The notes under the pieces: model-generated | Told to the model about the DNA's origin: nothing | What the model saw: the letters and a program-made list of their open reading frames with translations, nothing else | The model's database searches: none | Position numbers and translations under genes: made by a program | Source: Hypericibacter terrae | GTDB lineage: Bacteria > Pseudomonadota > Alphaproteobacteria > Dongiales > Dongiaceae | Length of the DNA stretch: 64,000 bases | Reading direction: 5' to 3' | Assembly (NCBI RefSeq): GCF_008728855.1 | Contig: NZ_CP042906.1 | Coordinates: 2,294,001 to 2,358,000 of the forward strand | Part shown: piece after piece, positions 61,708-64,000 of the stretch | How the letters are laid out: every line of letters begins with the position of its first letter | Numbering within the stretch: position 1 is the first letter of the stretch

Positions 61708-63320
61708 GCTCGGCCATGTCACGGATGCAGCGACGGACGGACGAAAAGGCGCCCGGCGGCCCGCCCGATCTGGTGATCAAGGCCGCCAGCGCCAGCGAGA
61801 CCATGAAGGACGAAGCCCGCCTTGCGCGCGCCGGCATGATGCTGGAGCGGGGCCGCTGGGCCGCGGCCGCTTTCGCCCGGCTCGACCGGGACAGCACCTT
61901 GCGGATCGCCAAGGCCGCCGCCGATGCCGGCTTCGCCAAGGCCCAGCATTATGCGGAGTGGGTGGTCAAGGAGACCGGCTTCGGCGTCGTCGAGCACAAG
62001 AAGATCAAGAACGAGCTTTGCAGCCGCGGCATCTACGACTACTACCGCGACGAACCGCTGACCGGCCTCAAGATCGACGCCGAGCGCAAGATCGTGGAAG
62101 TGGCGCGGCCGGCGGGCGTGGTGTTCGCGCTGACGCCGTCGACCAATCCGGTTTCCACCGTCTTCTTCAAGATCATGATTGCGCTGCTCAGCCGCAACGC
62201 GATCATCGTCAGCCCGCATCCCATGGCCAAGGCCTGCTGCGCCGATGCGGTGCGCTGCATGGCGGAAGCCGCCATGGCCGCGGGCGCGCCCGACGGCGTG
62301 GTGCAGGTGATCGACGAACCCAGCATCCCCCTGGTCACGGCCCTGATGGCCGATCCGCGCACGGACGTGATCCTGGCGACCGGCGGCTCGCCCATGGTCC
62401 GCGCGGCCTATTCCTCGGGCAATCCCGCGATCGGCGTCGGGCCCAGCAATGTCCCGGTGCTGGTCGATGCGACGGCCGACCTGGCCAAGGCCGCCAAGCG
62501 CATCGTCGTCAGCAAGTCCTTCGACAATTCGGTGCTCTGCACCAACGAGTCGGTGCTGATCGCCGAAGCGGCCATCGCCGACAAGCTGCTGCGGCATATG
62601 CAGAACGAGGGGGCCTATCTCTGCTCTGAGGAGGAGACCGAGCGGCTTCGCGCCTATCTCTTCCCGGGCGGAAAGTTCAATCTCCGGGCGCTGGGCCGGG
62701 ATGCGAACACGATCGCCGGGGAAGCCGGCATTCGTGCGCCCGCAAAAACCAGGATACTTCTGGCGCCCTTCGATCTGCCGATGCCGGAGGAGGTCTTCGC
62801 GCGCGAGAAGCTCTGCCCCGTGCTGGGCTTCCTGAGGGTGCCCAACGCGCAGCGTGGGGTCGAGGCGGCGCGGGCCTTGTTGCGCTATAGCGGCGGCGGC
62901 CATTCGGCCGCGATCCACAGCAAGGATTCGCGGACCGTCCTGGCCTTCACCATGGCCGTCAATGTGCTTCGCGTCGTGGTCAATGCGCCTTGCAGCCAGG
63001 GGGCGGCGGGGTTCGACACCAATCTCGCGCCGACCATGACGATCGGAACCGGCTTCTTTGGGCGCAGCTCCATCGGGGAGAATGTCGGGCCGCAGCATCT
63101 CGTGCACTGGACCCGCATCGCCTACAACAAGGACGCGAGCGAGGTCTTCGGCGACTATACGCATCTCGAGCCCTGGGACGTGCAGGCGCCGGACGGGACG
63201 GAAGGGCTGGCGATGCCGGCACCCCGCCAGGGCGGCAGCGGCGACGATCTCGGCGAGATGCGGGAAGAGATCCGCCAGGTCATCATCGAAGAGTTGCGCA
63301 GCCTCTTCATGGGTTCCTGA
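61704..63320 (+). CDS. CoA-acylating aldehyde dehydrogenase of the microcompartment
   Basis: The 538-residue protein has the BMC aldehyde dehydrogenase layout: PSTNPVSTVFFKIMIALLSR, ATGGSPMVRAAYSSGNP, catalytic C279 in FDNSVLCTNES and a C-terminal extension after a Gly/Ser-rich linker. The last 20 or so residues (EMREEIRQVIIEELRSLF) form an amphipathic helix of the encapsulation-peptide type that directs cargo into the shell. It would convert propionaldehyde to propionyl-CoA. The GTG start overlaps the phospholyase stop; ATG 61716 is an alternative. Confidence 0.88.
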   Translation: MSSAMSRMQRRTDEKAPGGPPDLVIKAASASETMKDEARLARAGMMLERGRWAAAAFARLDRDSTLRIAKAAADAGFAKAQHYAEWVVKETGFGVVEHKKIKNELCSRGIYDYYRDEPLTGLKIDAERKIVEVARPAGVVFALTPSTNPVSTVFFKIMIALLSRNAIIVSPHPMAKACCADAVRCMAEAAMAAGAPDGVVQVIDEPSIPLVTALMADPRTDVILATGGSPMVRAAYSSGNPAIGVGPSNVPVLVDATADLAKAAKRIVVSKSFDNSVLCTNESVLIAEAAIADKLLRHMQNEGAYLCSEEETERLRAYLFPGGKFNLRALGRDANTIAGEAGIRAPAKTRILLAPFDLPMPEEVFAREKLCPVLGFLRVPNAQRGVEAARALLRYSGGGHSAAIHSKDSRTVLAFTMAVNVLRVVVNAPCSQGAAGFDTNLAPTMTIGTGFFGRSSIGENVGPQHLVHWTRIAYNKDASEVFGDYTHLEPWDVQAPDGTEGLAMPAPRQGGSGDDLGEMREEIRQVIIEELRSLFMGS

Positions 63321-63323
63321 TCC

Positions 63324-63929
63324 ATGGCCGAGTTGCGCTCCTTCATCTTCATCGACCAGTTGCAGCCGCGCACCATGTGCTATCTCGGCAGCTGGATCCG
63401 CGGGAGCCTGCCGCGCACCAACATGGCGGCGCAGATCATCGAAGTGGCGCCGGGGCTCGATATCGAGCCAATCACCGACGTGGCCCTGAAACATGCCGAG
63501 GTGCAGAGCGGCATCCTCGTGGTCGAACGCCAGTTCGGCTATCTGGAGATCCATTCGCGCTCGACCGCAGCGGTCCGGGCCGCCAGCCAGGCGGTGCTCG
63601 AGTTCCTCGACACCACGGCAGACAAGGCGACCAAGCCGCAGATCCTGGCCTCCAAGATCATCACCCGCATCGATCATCTCCATGCCTTCCTGATCAACCG
63701 GAACAAGCTGGGCTCGATGATCCTGCCGGGCGAATCCCTGTTCGTGCTGGAGATGCAGCCGGCGGCCTACGCCATCCTCGCCACCAACGAGGCGGAGAAG
63801 GCGGCGGACATCAAGGTCATCGACTACCGGATGATGGGTGCTACCGGCCGGGTCTATCTCAGCGGCACCGAGGACAATGTGCGGGCGGCCTCGATCGCCG
63901 CCCAGCAGGCGTTGGAGGCATTGCAGTGA
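63324..63929 (+). CDS. Tandem BMC-domain shell protein (BMC-T)
   Basis: The 201-residue protein is a two-repeat microcompartment shell protein: the first half (about 1-98) holds RSFIFIDQLQPRTMCYLGSW, AAQIIEVAPGLDIEPITDVALKHAEVQSGILVVERQFG, read in parts, and the second half (about 100-201) has SMILPGESLFVLEMQPAAYA and VIDYRMMGATGRVYLSG. Such proteins trimerise into pseudohexagons with a central pore. It begins 3 nt after the ALDH gene and overlaps the next start (GTGA). It is the marker gene that identifies the locus. Confidence 0.88.
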   Translation: MAELRSFIFIDQLQPRTMCYLGSWIRGSLPRTNMAAQIIEVAPGLDIEPITDVALKHAEVQSGILVVERQFGYLEIHSRSTAAVRAASQAVLEFLDTTADKATKPQILASKIITRIDHLHAFLINRNKLGSMILPGESLFVLEMQPAAYAILATNEAEKAADIKVIDYRMMGATGRVYLSGTEDNVRAASIAAQQALEALQ

Positions 63930-64000
63930 GCGATCGGAAATCGGGCCTGGATCGCGAGGCGATGCGCCGGATGGTTCGCGAGGTGTTGCGCGACGCCCTG
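63926..64000 (+). CDS. 5' end of a further microcompartment-locus gene
   Basis: A GTG at 63926 overlaps the shell-protein stop (GTGA) and opens a frame to the window end, 25 codons. The visible start MSDRKSGLDREAMRRMVREV is an amphipathic helix like an encapsulation peptide or the N-terminus of an associated protein. The product cannot be identified from this piece. Confidence 0.6.
   Translation, partial: MSDRKSGLDREAMRRMVREVLRDAL

Noticed and set aside
1-64000. CRISPR arrays, rRNA, insertion sequences
   Set aside because: No regularly spaced repeat-spacer pattern, no rRNA-like stretch and no transposase were seen.

Overview
The window is GC-rich with dense operons and looks like the chromosome of an alphaproteobacterium. 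The proteins (DUF502 membrane protein, isoquinoline-oxidoreductase-type molybdoenzyme, FrhB-like protein, PAS_5-like protein, LpxO-like hydroxylase) would suit a soil or rhizosphere Rhodospirillales-type organism, but no rRNA or other taxonomic marker is present, so this placement is inference. I saw no tRNA, rRNA, CRISPR array or insertion sequence.

Positions 1 to about 9.8 kb are an integrated accessory element whose left end lies outside the window. It carries a leftward module (zinc-finger-like protein, small proteins, a possible small-terminase-like protein, a large DEAD-type ATPase, a ribbon-helix-helix-like protein), an array of four 19-bp direct repeats that resemble iterons, a serine recombinase with a near-perfect 36-bp palindrome at its start, a lower-GC rightward cargo (YjzC-like small protein, a Cys-rich protein of unknown function, an AbiTii-domain protein), and a tyrosine integrase at the right end. 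A RelE/XRE toxin-antitoxin pair with duplicated operators follows at 10 kb.

Positions 10.9 to 23.3 kb are mixed core functions: DUF502, a secreted metallo-beta-lactamase-fold protein, a fatty acid hydroxylase family membrane protein, an OmpR/HK pair, a Gly/Asn-rich secreted protein, an IorAB-type molybdenum hydroxylase with its cytochrome c, a lipoprotein, a PAS protein, an FrhB-like iron-sulfur protein and two paralogous SH3 proteins.

Positions 23.6 to 31.8 kb are one tightly overlapping operon: GntR/UTRA regulator, FGGY kinase, MDR dehydrogenase, class I aldolase (DeoC/LacD/LsrF type), SDR, and a glycine-betaine-type (ProVWX/OpuA-like) ABC transporter. A sugar or polyol kinase-aldolase pathway joined to a quaternary-amine-type importer is unusual, and the substrate is unknown.

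Positions 31.9 to 53.3 kb hold an ROK kinase, a cupin plus hydrolase pair, an amidohydrolase, ArfB, an LpxO-like hydroxylase, SDR, VOC protein, an M55 aminopeptidase, a 2H phosphoesterase, a TauD dioxygenase plus flavoprotein operon with a divergent LysR gene, a marR-emrA-emrB efflux operon with a perfect 28-bp operator, and modABC with convergent modE.

Positions 53.6 to 58.1 kb encode a PAS/degenerate-GGDEF/EAL protein and a CHASE hybrid histidine kinase. From 58.2 kb to the right edge is a bacterial microcompartment locus: aminoglycoside-phosphotransferase-like kinase, SDR, class III aminotransferase-like phospholyase, CoA-acylating aldehyde dehydrogenase with a C-terminal cargo-tag-like helix, a tandem BMC shell protein, and the start of a further gene. 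The gene content matches the RMM type described in Rhodococcus and Mycobacterium for aminoacetone/1-amino-2-propanol breakdown, here in a proteobacterial setting. Both internal promoters carry a shared 28-29 nt element with two GTCAA half-sites.
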